This document shows, one piece after another, positions 1 through 9,368 of a DNA stretch of 64,000 nucleotides (positions are counted from its first letter, which is position 1; each line of letters starts with the position of its first letter). Origin of the DNA: CAVQNQ01 sp963714205. Lineage in GTDB: Bacteria > Acidobacteriota > Terriglobia > Bryobacterales > Bryobacteraceae. Position numbers and translations under genes: made by a program. The notes under the pieces were generated by a model, which was not told where the DNA came from, searched no databases, and saw only the letters and a program-made list of their open reading frames with translations. The stretch covers positions 124,001 through 188,000 of the forward strand of contig CAVQNQ010000001.1 in NCBI GenBank assembly GCA_963714205.1, written 5' to 3'.

Positions 1-1
1 G

Positions 2-1249
2 CGGAACCAGCGGCTGCGGACCACACTCGCATGGGCCGCTTCCCATTCGCCGTTCTATGGCGAACGGTTTCGCTCGGCGGGTTTCGATCCGGCTGCCATT
101 CGAGACATAGATGATTTGAGAGGGCTGCCGGTGCTCTCGAAATCGGAGGTCAAAGATCATGACTCCACTATCCGCACGGATTGGCGTCCCGCCAGCGGTC
201 TCCGCGATGTGCACACGAGCGGCACTACGGGCGGAGGACTGCACTTTGTCGCCAGTGCTGACGCGCTGCGCGAGCAATGGGCCGTCTGGTGGCGCTATCG
301 CCGGTGGCACGGAATCGATCTGGATACCTGGTGCGGCTATTTCGGAGGCCGCCCGGTAGTGTCGCCCGCCCAGGTTCGGCCGCCGTTCTGGCGCTTCAAT
401 CACCCGGGCCGGCAGATCCTATTCAGCACCTATCACCTCGCCCCAGAGAATCTCCGCTTCTACGTGGATGCGCTACGCCAGCATCGCCCACCCTGGCTGC
501 ACGGCTATCCTTCCGTATTGTCCGTTCTGGCGGCGTACGTGTGGGAGCGGCGGATCGACATCGGCTACCAGGTCCGGTGGGTGACCACCGGTGCGGAGAA
601 CCTGCTGCCCCATCAACGGAAACTGATGGAGAGGGCCTTTGAGGTGGGGCCACGGCAGCACTACGGCATGGCGGAGGCCGTGGCGAATTTCTCCGAGTGT
701 GAATTTGGGCGCCTGCATGTCGACGAGGATTTCGCCTGCGTGGAATTCCTCCCGGCAGGCAACGGCTCGAGCTGCCGGATCGTCGGCGGGAACTTCTCAA
801 ACCCGGCGTTCCCACTGATCCGATACGATTCCGGCGATCTGGCCCAGCCTGCCAGCCAGAAGAGCTGTCCCTGCGGAAGAGCCGGCCGCCTGGTGGCGGA
901 AGTGGATGGTCGCGAGGAAGATTACATTCTGCTACGCAACGGGGTGCGGGTGGGCCGGATGGACCATGTCTTCAAGGATTTGTCGAATATTCGGGAGGCT
1001 CAGATTTATCAGCGGAAGGTCGGCGAGATCGAAATCCGCGTGGTTCGGAGTGATCCATACGGGCCTGCCGACGAAGAGAGGTTGCTCGCTGAATTCCGTT
1101 CGCGGGTTGGGGATCATACGGACATTCGAATCAACTACGTGGATCATCTGGATCGAACGCCCTCCGGCAAACTCCGGTTTGTGGTATCGGAGCTTTCCGA
1201 GGCCAAGCTGGCCGCTTCGAAAGGACGCAGCAGCGCCGGAGACGATTAA
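2..1249 (+). CDS. PaaK/CapK-like adenylating enzyme (5' end outside window)
   Basis: The reading frame is open from base 2, so the gene starts before the window; the first internal TTG/ATG codons are not real starts. It belongs to the phenylacetate-CoA ligase / CapK group of ANL adenylating enzymes. Visible motifs are the P-loop-like TSGTTGGG, YGMAEAVANFSEC (A5 type), YDSGDLA (A7 type) and RTPSGKLR, with the C-terminal lysine that moves in for the second half-reaction. Members of this family are common in capsule and exopolysaccharide clusters, where their substrate is usually unknown. Its TAA stop overlaps the ATG of the next gene (TAATG), so the two are probably translationally coupled. The polysaccharide role is inferred from the neighbours; the acid substrate cannot be named. 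Confidence 0.85.
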   Translation, partial: RNQRLRTTLAWAASHSPFYGERFRSAGFDPAAIRDIDDLRGLPVLSKSEVKDHDSTIRTDWRPASGLRDVHTSGTTGGGLHFVASADALREQWAVWWRYRRWHGIDLDTWCGYFGGRPVVSPAQVRPPFWRFNHPGRQILFSTYHLAPENLRFYVDALRQHRPPWLHGYPSVLSVLAAYVWERRIDIGYQVRWVTTGAENLLPHQRKLMERAFEVGPRQHYGMAEAVANFSECEFGRLHVDEDFACVEFLPAGNGSSCRIVGGNFSNPAFPLIRYDSGDLAQPASQKSCPCGRAGRLVAEVDGREEDYILLRNGVRVGRMDHVFKDLSNIREAQIYQRKVGEIEIRVVRSDPYGPADEERLLAEFRSRVGDHTDIRINYVDHLDRTPSGKLRFVVSELSEAKLAASKGRSSAGDD

Positions 1250-3339
1250 TGCTGCAGGTGCTTCAAAGTCCTCTAAATGGCGTGTTTGAGGTGGCCGAGG
1301 TGCCTGTGCCCGGCGCGAATCCGGGAGCCCTCGTCATTCGATCCAAGCGCACCCTGATATCCTCGGGCACCGAGCGAATGCTCCTCGATTTCGGACGTGC
1401 CGGCTGGATAGGAAAAGCCCGGCAGCAGCCAGACAAGCTTCGGATGCTGCTCGACAAGATCCGCACCGATGGCCTCGTGGCCACGCTCGATACCGTGCGA
1501 GCCAAGCTGGATCAGCCTCTTACGATGGGGTACTGCAACACCGGGACGGTGCTGGATGCCGGTGGGGGCGTCGCCGGGTTCGCTCCCGGCGACCGCGTGG
1601 CTTCGAACGGCGCGCACGCCGAGGTGGTCTCGGTCCCCCGCAACCTGTGCGCCAAAATCCCGGATGCGGTTTCGGACCAGGCAGCGGCGTTCACGGTGAT
1701 CGGCGCCATCGCGCTGGAAGGACTCAGGTTGGCGCAGCCGGAGCTGGGAGAGTCCTTCGCAGTCATAGGGCTGGGCCTCATCGGGCTTCTCGCGGTGCAA
1801 CTCCTGCGCGCACACGGCTGCCGGGTCTTGGGCATCGATTTTGATCGACAACGGCTGGAACTGGCTCGACGATGGGGCGCCGAAACGGTCGACCTCTCTG
1901 AGGGTGTCGACCCGCTGCGGGCTGCGGAAGCCTTTACCGGCGGCCGCGGCCTCGACGGGGTCATCATGGCGGCAGCCACCAAGAGCCATGAGCCGGTCCA
2001 CCAGGGCGCGCAGATGTGCCGCAAGCGCGGGCGCATCGTCTTGGTGGGCGTGGCGGGGCTGGAACTGTCGCGCGACGACTTCTACAAGAAAGAGTTGCGC
2101 TTCCAGGTTTCCTGTTCTTATGGCCCGGGTCGGTACGATCCCGCTTACGAGGAAAAGGGACAGGACTACCCGATCGGGTTCGTGCGGTGGACCGCGCAGC
2201 GCAACTTCGAGGCGGTGCTGGGCCTGCTGGCCGACGGCAAATTGGATGTCGGGCCGCTGATCACGCACCGCTTCCCGTTCGAGCGCGCCGAAGAGGCTTA
2301 CCAATTGTTGCTGAGCGGCGAACCGCACCTGGGGATCCTTCTTGAATACCAGGAGAACCCGGAAGAGGCCCCCCCCCAGCGCACCATTCGAATTTCGCCT
2401 CGGAAAGCCAGGGAGACCCGGGACGGACCGGTGGTGGGAGTGATCGGGACGGGGCAGCAGGCCCTCCGTGCGCTGCTGCCGGAGCTGCGAGAATCTTCGG
2501 CGCGTCTCAAGACCGCCGCCGATCAGAATGGCGTTTCGGCGGCGTGTGCGGCTCGAAAATTCGGGTTCAGCGCCGCGACGACGGAAAACGCCGGAGTTCT
2601 GGCCGATCCGGAAATCGACACGGTGTTCATCGCCACCCGGCACGACAGTCACGCGCGCCTGGTTTGTCAGGCTCTGCAAGCCGGCAAACACGTCTTCGTG
2701 GAGAAGCCGTTAGCCGTAAATGAAGACGACCTGGCGTCCATTGAAGCCGCCGTCGCGAAGGCGCCCGGGTTGTTGATGGCCGGTTTCAACCGACGGTTCG
2801 CGCGGCACGCGCTCCAAGCGAAACAACTGCTGGAAGGCATCCGCGAGCCCAAGGCTATCGTGATCACCGTAAATGCGGGCGCCGTCCCGCCGGATCACTG
2901 GACGCTCGATTCGCTGGCGGGCGGAGGAAGAATTATCGGCGAGGGCTGCCACTTCATCGACCTGGCCCGGTGCCTGGTTGGCTCGCGAGTCAGATCCGTG
3001 CGAAGCAGTAAATTGAGTGCCGACACCGTGACCATCAGCCTGGGCTACGAGGACGGTTCCACCGCGGCCATCCACTATTTTGCGAACGGCAGCAAGGCCT
3101 TCCCCAAGGAGCGTGTGGAAATCTTCTGCGGCGGCCGGATTCTGCAGCTGAACAACTTCCGGACGATGAAGGGGTACGGCTGGCCGGGTTTCCGATCCAT
3201 GCGGCTGTGGCGGCAGGACAAGGGGAATGCGGGGTGCGTGGCGGCATTCCTGAAAGCCGTGCGCCAAGGCGGTCCTTCGCCCATTCCGTTTGAGGAATTG
3301 GTGGAAGTGGCCCGGGTTACGCTACAAGCCGCTGGCTAG
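1249..3339 (+). CDS. Bi-domain oxidoreductase: zinc-type dehydrogenase fused to Gfo/Idh/MocA
   Basis: A 696-residue fusion. Residues about 1-370 are a medium-chain dehydrogenase-like domain (Rossmann motif GLGLIGLLAVQLL near residue 170). Residues about 395-696 are a Gfo/Idh/MocA-type domain (GVIGTGQQA at its start and VEKPLAVNEDD, the EKP motif with the catalytic lysine). This fusion is frequent in O-antigen and exopolysaccharide clusters, next to heparinase-like proteins, where it is thought to modify sugar nucleotides. The ATG overlaps the previous stop. The product is full length for the family. The substrate is unknown. Confidence 0.88.
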   Translation: MLQVLQSPLNGVFEVAEVPVPGANPGALVIRSKRTLISSGTERMLLDFGRAGWIGKARQQPDKLRMLLDKIRTDGLVATLDTVRAKLDQPLTMGYCNTGTVLDAGGGVAGFAPGDRVASNGAHAEVVSVPRNLCAKIPDAVSDQAAAFTVIGAIALEGLRLAQPELGESFAVIGLGLIGLLAVQLLRAHGCRVLGIDFDRQRLELARRWGAETVDLSEGVDPLRAAEAFTGGRGLDGVIMAAATKSHEPVHQGAQMCRKRGRIVLVGVAGLELSRDDFYKKELRFQVSCSYGPGRYDPAYEEKGQDYPIGFVRWTAQRNFEAVLGLLADGKLDVGPLITHRFPFERAEEAYQLLLSGEPHLGILLEYQENPEEAPPQRTIRISPRKARETRDGPVVGVIGTGQQALRALLPELRESSARLKTAADQNGVSAACAARKFGFSAATTENAGVLADPEIDTVFIATRHDSHARLVCQALQAGKHVFVEKPLAVNEDDLASIEAAVAKAPGLLMAGFNRRFARHALQAKQLLEGIREPKAIVITVNAGAVPPDHWTLDSLAGGGRIIGEGCHFIDLARCLVGSRVRSVRSSKLSADTVTISLGYEDGSTAAIHYFANGSKAFPKERVEIFCGGRILQLNNFRTMKGYGWPGFRSMRLWRQDKGNAGCVAAFLKAVRQGGPSPIPFEELVEVARVTLQAAG

Positions 3340-3422
3340 GAAAGGCCTGCGGGCTGCCGGGATTCCTTATGAACCTGGGGACGACGGCGCGGTAGGCGGG
3401 CCGCCCGCCCGACGAGATCCTA

Positions 3423-4850
3423 GTGCTGAAAGAACTGCGGACAGTGCGATGCTTGAGGCCGGTGCAGATCGTCAACCGGTTTACACGGAGGCTGCCGCCG
3501 TTCCCGAGGTTCCCAAAGCCGGCGTTGCGCGCGCGAGCGGGGTATTGGGTGGAACCGGTGGTATATGAGCCGGCTCCGCTGACGGTCCCATCGCGGTTAA
3601 GGGATTACACCGTGCACTATCACCCCAGGCCCCAGGTGGAACCGGTGGAGTTATGGATTCGGGAGAACCCGGCCGGAAGGGGAGCCGGGTGGGAGCCGTA
3701 TCCGCTCTCGCGGCGGATTGTGAACTGGATCAAGTGGATGATGGGCGGCGGGTTGGCGACCAGCGGCGTGTCCGAAAGCCTGGCCGCCCAAGCGGACTAT
3801 CTCTCCCGAACCGTCGAATACCATCTGCTGGCCAACCATCTGTTCGCCAATGCGAAAGCCGTGGCGTTCGCCGGGTGCTTCTTCGACCGTGAAAGGTGGC
3901 TGGGCGAGGGCCTGCGGCTGCTGGAGCGGGCCATCCCGGAGCAGATCCTGGCGGATGGAGGCCACTTCGAGCGCAGTCCGATGTACCATTCCCTGATTTT
4001 CGAAGACATGCTCGATTTGGTGAACCTCGGCCGCGCCTATCCGGGGCTTCTGCCGGACTGGTCGGGGGTCGCGGCGCGGATGTCGGGGTGGCTGAAGCAG
4101 ATGCTGCATCCGGACGGGCAGGTGGCGTTCTTCAACGACTCGGCGTTTGGGGTGGCAGCGGAGCCACGGCTGCTCTTCGACTACGCGGCACGCCTGGGCA
4201 TCGATCCCGTTACCGTGCTGCCGGCGGAGAGCGGGTACATACGACTGGAGAGCGCCGCTACGGTGGTACTGTTCGATGCCGGGCCGCTGGGCCCCGACTA
4301 CCAGCCAGGCCACGCGCATTGCGACACTCTTTCGTTCGAGATGTCGCACCTGGGGCGGAGGGTGTTGGTGAATTCCGGCATCTCGACCTATGAAGATAAT
4401 GCCGACCGCCACGCCCAGCGGGGCACGGCGGCGCACAATACCATCCGCCTGGATGGCCAGGATCAGTCGGAGGTCTGGGCCGCCTTTCGGGTAGCCCGCC
4501 GGGCCCGCCCATTCAACATCACAACCGATCACCGAACCTTCGCCGAAGCCAGCCACGACGGCTACACCCGTCTCAAAGATCCCGTGATCCATACCCGCCG
4601 TCTTGACCTCAGCGAAAGCGAACTGCGAATCAGCGACACCCTGCAAGCGGCACACCAACACCGCGCCGAGATCTACTTCCACCTGCATCCGCAATCGGAA
4701 GGCAGCATTCAGTTGGATTCAAAGCTGACCCGTGCCGAGGAACCAACGCTCTGGCATCCCGAATTCGACAAGAGCGAACCGAACCGGACCGTCGTAGGTC
4801 GATGGACCGGCCAGTGCCCTGTCCAATTCACGACTCGAGTTTCTTTCTGA
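3423..4850 (+). CDS. Heparinase II/III family protein
   Basis: 475 residues. The N-terminal segment LRTVRCLRPVQIVNRF is typical of heparinase II/III-like proteins in polysaccharide clusters, followed by GWEPYPLSRRIVNWIKW and an (alpha/alpha) toroid region with HFERSPMYH. The C-terminal beta-sandwich part has PGHAHCDTLSFE (candidate catalytic histidine) and AHNTIRLDGQDQSE. The family cleaves acidic polysaccharides by beta-elimination, so here it probably trims or edits the exported polymer. The start chosen is GTG 3423; an in-frame TAG at 3393 limits upstream extension. The stretch between the N-terminal motif and WIRENP looks shorter than usual, with the common LHYFDDL-type segment reduced to YTVHYHPRPQ, so a small deletion is possible. 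Confidence 0.85.
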   Translation: MLKELRTVRCLRPVQIVNRFTRRLPPFPRFPKPALRARAGYWVEPVVYEPAPLTVPSRLRDYTVHYHPRPQVEPVELWIRENPAGRGAGWEPYPLSRRIVNWIKWMMGGGLATSGVSESLAAQADYLSRTVEYHLLANHLFANAKAVAFAGCFFDRERWLGEGLRLLERAIPEQILADGGHFERSPMYHSLIFEDMLDLVNLGRAYPGLLPDWSGVAARMSGWLKQMLHPDGQVAFFNDSAFGVAAEPRLLFDYAARLGIDPVTVLPAESGYIRLESAATVVLFDAGPLGPDYQPGHAHCDTLSFEMSHLGRRVLVNSGISTYEDNADRHAQRGTAAHNTIRLDGQDQSEVWAAFRVARRARPFNITTDHRTFAEASHDGYTRLKDPVIHTRRLDLSESELRISDTLQAAHQHRAEIYFHLHPQSEGSIQLDSKLTRAEEPTLWHPEFDKSEPNRTVVGRWTGQCPVQFTTRVSF

Positions 4851-4880
4851 CGCGCCGATCCTCGCTCGCGGCCTGAATCC

Positions 4881-6140
4881 GTGAGAATTCTCTTCTTTGC
4901 CGACAACTTCCCTCCCGAGCGGAACGCCCAAGCGTCCCGTGTGTACGAGCGTGCCTGCTATTGGGTGAGTTGGGGCCATGAGGTTACCGTCTTGACGTGC
5001 GCGCCTAACTTTCCCGAAGGAAGGGTGTTCCCGGGATACCAGAACCGCTGGCGTCAGATCCAGACAATGGCCGGCATCCGGGTCGTGCGGCTCAAGACCT
5101 ATATCGCTCCCAACGCCGGTTGCTGCCTGCGCATCCTCGACTTCCTTTCGTACATGGTCGCCGCGTCCGTCGCCGGCATGTTCGAACCACGGCCGGATCT
5201 GGTGGTAGCCACCTCCCCGCAGTTCTTCGGGGCTTTCGGCGCTTGCGTTCTGGCCAAGCTGCGGCGCATACCGTTTGTGCTGGAATTGTCGGACCTGTGG
5301 CCGGAATCGGTCGTCGCCGTCGGCGCAATGAAGCCGAACATCGGACTCGAATTGCTGGTGAAAGCGGAACTCTGGATGTATCGCCGGGCGGCGCGCATCG
5401 TGGCGCTGACCAAGGCTTTCAAATCGAACCTGGTCGGCCGTAGCGTGGAAGCGAGCAAAATTGGCGTGGTGATCAATGGCGTCGAACTGGGCCGTTATAG
5501 CCCGCGTCCGAAAGACGAGCATTTAGCGAAAACGCTCGGTCTTGCGCCGGAGGATTTTGTAGTCGGATACATCGGCACTCTGGGCATGGCCCACGCGCTT
5601 GGAAGCGTGCTCCATGCAGCGGCGTTGGAACGTGACGGGCAGATCCGTTTTTTTTTCGTGGGACCCGGTGCCGAGCGGGAAAGGCTGGTCGCCAAAGCCG
5701 GGCAGATGGGGCTCCGAAATGTCATTTTCGTTCCCGCCCAGCCCCGAGAATCGATGCCGGCCTATTGGAGCCTCTGTGACGTGGCTCTGGTGCACTTGAA
5801 AGACACGCCGCTTTTCCAAACGGTAATCCCATCGAAGATTTTCGAAGCCATGGGAATGGGTCGGCCGATTCTGCTGGCCGCTCCGAAAGGTGAGGCCAGC
5901 GAGATTTTGGTGGAGAGCGGCGCCGGGCTGTGGGTTCTGCCGGAACGGCCCCAGGAGTTGATGGACGCGGTTCGGCTACTCAAAGACAACCAGACGCTAT
6001 GCCGACGCTTGGCCGCGAACAGCCTCGGCGCGGCGCCGAAGTATAGTCGTGAGCGGCAAGCGCGAGAGATGCTGGCGATTCTCGAAGAGGCCGCCAGCGT
6101 ACCTGTTGAAAGCGAGTTTGCCCCTGACGCCGCCGGATGA
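4881..6140 (+). CDS. Glycosyltransferase family 4 (WbuB-like)
   Basis: 419 residues with the two-Rossmann GT-B layout of GT4 enzymes. The N-terminal part begins RILFFADNFPPERNAQASRV and includes ELSDLWPESV; the C-terminal donor-binding part has PSKIFEAMGMGRPILLA (E-x7-E region) and GEASEILVESGAG. WbuB-like enzymes transfer an amino sugar during O-antigen or exopolysaccharide repeat-unit assembly at the cytoplasmic face of the membrane. It starts with GTG 4881, 30 nt after the heparinase-like gene, and ends 10 nt before the WecA-like gene, consistent with one operon. Donor and acceptor cannot be deduced. Confidence 0.88.
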   Translation: MRILFFADNFPPERNAQASRVYERACYWVSWGHEVTVLTCAPNFPEGRVFPGYQNRWRQIQTMAGIRVVRLKTYIAPNAGCCLRILDFLSYMVAASVAGMFEPRPDLVVATSPQFFGAFGACVLAKLRRIPFVLELSDLWPESVVAVGAMKPNIGLELLVKAELWMYRRAARIVALTKAFKSNLVGRSVEASKIGVVINGVELGRYSPRPKDEHLAKTLGLAPEDFVVGYIGTLGMAHALGSVLHAAALERDGQIRFFFVGPGAERERLVAKAGQMGLRNVIFVPAQPRESMPAYWSLCDVALVHLKDTPLFQTVIPSKIFEAMGMGRPILLAAPKGEASEILVESGAGLWVLPERPQELMDAVRLLKDNQTLCRRLAANSLGAAPKYSRERQAREMLAILEEAASVPVESEFAPDAAG

Positions 6141-6150
6141 GCGAATCTAA

Positions 6151-7578
6151 ATGTACTCTCTTGCGGTCCTGGCTTCCGTGTCCTTCTTGCTGGCGCTGAT
6201 CTTGACGCCCTTGTGCCGGAATCTGTCCTGGCGTTTCGGGATGGTCGATCGTCCGGACGGCCTGAGGAAGCTCCACCCATCTCCCGTGCCGAGAGTAGGC
6301 GGCGTACCGCTACTGCTGGCCTATCTCGGCGCGTTCGCAGTTTTGTTGATTTCGCGGCTGGCGGCCACACGGTTCGTGGAGGCCGGATTGCCTATCGCGT
6401 GGAAGATCCTCCCCGGCGCTGGGTTGGTGTTTGCAGTTGGTTTGCTAGACGACATCCGGGGCCTCAGACCCTGGTACAAGTTCGCGGGACAGGCGGCTGC
6501 CGCCTGCGCCGCCTTCTGCGCCGGCGTGCAGGTGACTGCGGTCGGAGGGTTGGCCATGCCCCCGTGGTTGAGCCTGCCGATCTCACTGCTCTGGCTGGTC
6601 GGATGCTCTAACGCGTTCAACCTGATCGACGGTGTAGACGGTCTGGCAGCCGGCGCCGGGTTATTTGCGACGATTACAATTCTGCTTGGCGGCCTGCTTA
6701 CGAACAATGTGACGCTGGCCCTCGCCACGGTTCCGCTGGCCGGTGCGCTGCTCGGCTTCCTGCGTTACAATTTCAATCCGGCCTCGGTCTTTCTCGGCGA
6801 TTCAGGCAGCCTGACAATCGGTTTTCTGCTGGGGTGCTACGGCGTGCTTTGGAGCCATAAGGCGTCCACAATTCTCGGCATGACTGCGCCCTTGATGGCG
6901 CTCGCCGTGCCGTTGATCGACACAGGCGTCGCGATAGCGCGGCGTTTTCTGCGCGGGCAGCCCATTATGTCTGCGGATGCCGCCCATATTCACCACCGCT
7001 TGCTGGCACGCGGTCTGACGCCTCGCAAGACCGTGCTGATCGTCTACGCGGCGTGTGGAATCGCGGCAAGCTTGTCTCTTCTGGGCAGCGTTGCCCAAGA
7101 CCAGTACAGGGGCCTCATCATTATCGTCTTCTGCGCAGCCGCTTGGATCGGCGTCCAACACTTGGGCTACGCAGAGTTCGGCATGGCAGGGCGGATGTTC
7201 GTCGCAGGGGCGTTCCGAAAGCACCTCAACAACCACTTGGCCGTGCGCTCCTTCGAGGAAGCCCTGGTTGCGGCGATGACTACCGAGGACCGCTGGACCA
7301 TTATCTGCGAGGCCTGCCGCACTTTCGGCTTCACGCACGCGGAGCTGGAGTTGAACGGTCGGCGTTTGAAGAAGATCTTGGTGGATACCAACGGCAGTCC
7401 CGTGTGGAATCTCGAGATCCCTCTCGTCGGCGATGGCCATCTGCGCCTGACGCGTTGCTTTGGTGAACCACGGGTGCCGACCGTTTTAGTGCCGTTTGCG
7501 GAAAGCCTGCACAAGCACGCATGCGGGGCCATATGCGCCCACAGCACCGGCCGCCACTCCGCCACGGTCGGTATTTAA
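6151..7578 (+). CDS. Undecaprenyl-phosphate sugar-1-phosphate transferase (WecA/TagO/MraY family)
   Basis: 475 residues, with an N-terminal polytopic domain of about 10-11 membrane segments. Signature motifs are GLLDDIRGLRPWYKF, the catalytic NAFNLIDGVDGLAAG, FLGDSGSLTIGFLLG and HIHHRLLARG. These define the polyprenyl-phosphate HexNAc-1-phosphate transferases that start polysaccharide assembly on the lipid carrier. After the membrane domain there is a soluble C-terminal extension of about 110 residues (from around residue 360) that minimal WecA lacks and that has no motif I recognise. It is probably the last gene of the polysaccharide operon in this window. Confidence 0.88.
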   Translation: MYSLAVLASVSFLLALILTPLCRNLSWRFGMVDRPDGLRKLHPSPVPRVGGVPLLLAYLGAFAVLLISRLAATRFVEAGLPIAWKILPGAGLVFAVGLLDDIRGLRPWYKFAGQAAAACAAFCAGVQVTAVGGLAMPPWLSLPISLLWLVGCSNAFNLIDGVDGLAAGAGLFATITILLGGLLTNNVTLALATVPLAGALLGFLRYNFNPASVFLGDSGSLTIGFLLGCYGVLWSHKASTILGMTAPLMALAVPLIDTGVAIARRFLRGQPIMSADAAHIHHRLLARGLTPRKTVLIVYAACGIAASLSLLGSVAQDQYRGLIIIVFCAAAWIGVQHLGYAEFGMAGRMFVAGAFRKHLNNHLAVRSFEEALVAAMTTEDRWTIICEACRTFGFTHAELELNGRRLKKILVDTNGSPVWNLEIPLVGDGHLRLTRCFGEPRVPTVLVPFAESLHKHACGAICAHSTGRHSATVGI

Positions 7579-7886
7579 CTCCCTAGCCTTCAGCGCCTCT
7601 CCGATAAAGTACCCTCCTGCAGGGCCTCGCCTCATCGACAATCTGAAAGCTGCGTTGTGACCTACCGGGCCGGAGGCGTATCGTGAGCTTTCGCTGGTAA
7701 ATCAGACAGGTCATCTCAGCCCCCCGGCTTACACTCCGGGCCAGTGCTCCGTACGCCAAATGCTTGAAGTGGTCGAGAGTCACCGCCCGACATTATAAGC
7801 TCAAATGATAGTTATGAATACTAAGACATTTAAATCTGAAAGTCTGTTATACTGCTCGCTACCCTCCTTGTCGAGGGTTCTCCCTT
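7579..7886. other. 308-bp intergenic region between polysaccharide and Met/Hdr clusters
   Basis: No convincing gene is seen. A short minus-strand frame (7583-7783) has no recognisable motif. The right half (7790-7860) is clearly more AT-rich than its surroundings, and this is where the promoter of the following cluster should lie. Confidence 0.5.
7823..7853 (+). promoter_or_regulatory. Possible sigma70-type promoter of the Met/Hdr/Glt cluster
   Basis: TATACT at 7848-7853 is a good -10 candidate. AAGACA at 7823-7828 is a weak -35 candidate at a longer than ideal spacing of 19 bp. It lies in an AT-rich stretch 33 nt before the first gene of the cluster. Only the -10 box is persuasive. Confidence 0.35.
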
Positions 7887-8498
7887 ATGAACCTGGACGC
7901 CGGAAGCATATCTGTACAGTCGCGGGGCGCGAACGATCAGGCGCCGCCCCAGCGCGCGATCACGGTCTTTCTGTGCGCCAACTGCGCCCGTCCAGCGCGG
8001 GCTGTGGCCTCGGCTGGCCACCTGCGGCCGGTGGTGCCTGATTTTGGCTGGCCTTGGCCGGTGCGGCAAGCCTTGGTTTCCTGCACGGGGCGGCTTCAGC
8101 CCGAACACGTCCTGAAAGCGTTCGAATCGGGCTCCGAGGCCGTTTGCATGGTCGCCTGCCAGGATGATAACTGCCACCATGTCCAAGGCAGCAAGCGGTG
8201 CGCGCGCCGCGCGGCCTTCATCCGCTCAATTCTGGATGAGATCGGCTTGGGCAGGGAGCGTTTGATGCTCTTCCGCCTGCCCGGCACGGCGGCGGAAGAT
8301 ATGGCGCTCGCGTCCGGAAGAACCGTGGAAGCGCTGTCCGCCACGGTTTCGGACGCCCAGGCGGCGGCCATTCGCGTTCAGGTAGTCGAGATCCTGCGGG
8401 ATCTGCCCCCCAGCCCAGTGAACCTAGCTTCCGTGCCCGGAGCGGACGACAATTCCCACCAGGAAGTGGAGGTCGGCAATGACGACAACGAACAGTAG
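7887..8498 (+). CDS. MvhD-like iron-sulfur electron-transfer protein, first copy
   Basis: 203 residues related to MvhD, the [2Fe-2S] protein that connects an electron donor to HdrA. Cysteine clusters are visible in FLCANCARPARA, LVSCTGRLQ and VACQDDNCHH plus a later GSKRC, followed by the typical FIRSILDEIGLGRERL region. It is longer than canonical MvhD (about 140-160 residues), with an N-terminal extension. It is the first gene of the cluster and overlaps the metF start by 20 nt. A second, more canonical MvhD lies at 20981-21464, so the complex may have two electron-entry proteins or this one may serve a different partner. Confidence 0.75.
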   Translation: MNLDAGSISVQSRGANDQAPPQRAITVFLCANCARPARAVASAGHLRPVVPDFGWPWPVRQALVSCTGRLQPEHVLKAFESGSEAVCMVACQDDNCHHVQGSKRCARRAAFIRSILDEIGLGRERLMLFRLPGTAAEDMALASGRTVEALSATVSDAQAAAIRVQVVEILRDLPPSPVNLASVPGADDNSHQEVEVGNDDNEQ

Positions 8499-9356
8499 AC
8501 TGGCTCAGGCGCTGGCTTCCGGGCGGCTGGCCCTCACGGCTGAATGCCTGCCGCCGCGCGGCGGCGATGCAGACGCGGTGAAGAAGCTCTCCTCCCTCCT
8601 GCCCGCCAACCTGGATGCGGTGGTGGTGGCGGACAACCCCGGTGGGATTCACAGCTCGGCGCTGGCGTGCGCGGCCATGCTGGCCGGCGAAGGCCGCCCG
8701 GCCGCACTGTCCATGGTGACGCGGGATCGCAACCGTATTGCCCTGGAAAGCGACGCCCGGGGCGCGGCAGCCCTCGGCGTCGAGGCCCTCTTCTGCCTGA
8801 GCGGAGACCATCAGTCTCTGGGCGTCTGTCCGCAGGCGGCCGGCGTTTACGACATCGACTCCATCCAGTTCACTCAGGCCCTCAGAAATTGGATGCGCGA
8901 GGGCCCGCTGCCCGAATTGCCGATCGGGGCGGCCGCCCACCCTTATCAGCAACCGCTGGAGCTGAACCTGCTCCGCCTGCGGAAAAAGATCGCGGCGGGA
9001 GCCAGTTTCCTGCTGACACAGGCGGTATTCGACCTGGCGGGTTTCACAGAGATGGATGGATGCCGTGCGGGCGGCCGGGCTCGACCGACAGGTGGCGATC
9101 ATCGCCAGCGTGCTGCCTCTGACCAGTGTGGAGCAGGCCAAGGCTGCTCGACCGGCGGCGCACCTACGGACCGGTGCCGGAAAGCGTGATCGCCCGGCTG
9201 AGCGGCGCCTCCGATCCGGCCAAGGAGGGAATCGCGATCGCGGTGGAGATGGCGGGTCAGCTCAAAGCCATCCCCGGCGTTCGTGGCATTCACGTGCTCT
9301 GTGGCGGGTGCGAAGCGGCGGCCGCCACCGTGATCCGGAAGGCCGGATTGGCTTAG
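8479..9356 (+). CDS. metF: Methylenetetrahydrofolate reductase MetF (two frameshifts in this sequence)
   Basis: Reduces 5,10-methylene-THF to 5-methyl-THF. The first 190 residues read cleanly in one frame (LTAECLPPRGGDADAV, LFCLSGDHQS, GAAAHPYQQP, FLLTQAVFDLAGF). The frame then shifts near 9052 (continuing DAVRAAGLDRQVAIIASVLPLT) and again near 9150 (continuing LLDRRRTYGPVPESVIARL through HVLCGGCEAAAATVIRKAGLA). Removing one base at each site restores a normal protein of about 292 residues with all motifs intact, so sequence errors are more likely than decay. Its partner MetV is encoded at the end of the same cluster. As in Moorella, a MetFV-type enzyme would receive electrons from the Hdr module rather than directly from NAD(P)H. 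Confidence 0.8.
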
Positions 9357-9368
9357 GCGAGGCTCGAT

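Noticed and set aside
7583..7783. A 66-codon minus-strand frame in the gap before the Met/Hdr cluster
   Set aside because: No recognisable features or start signal.
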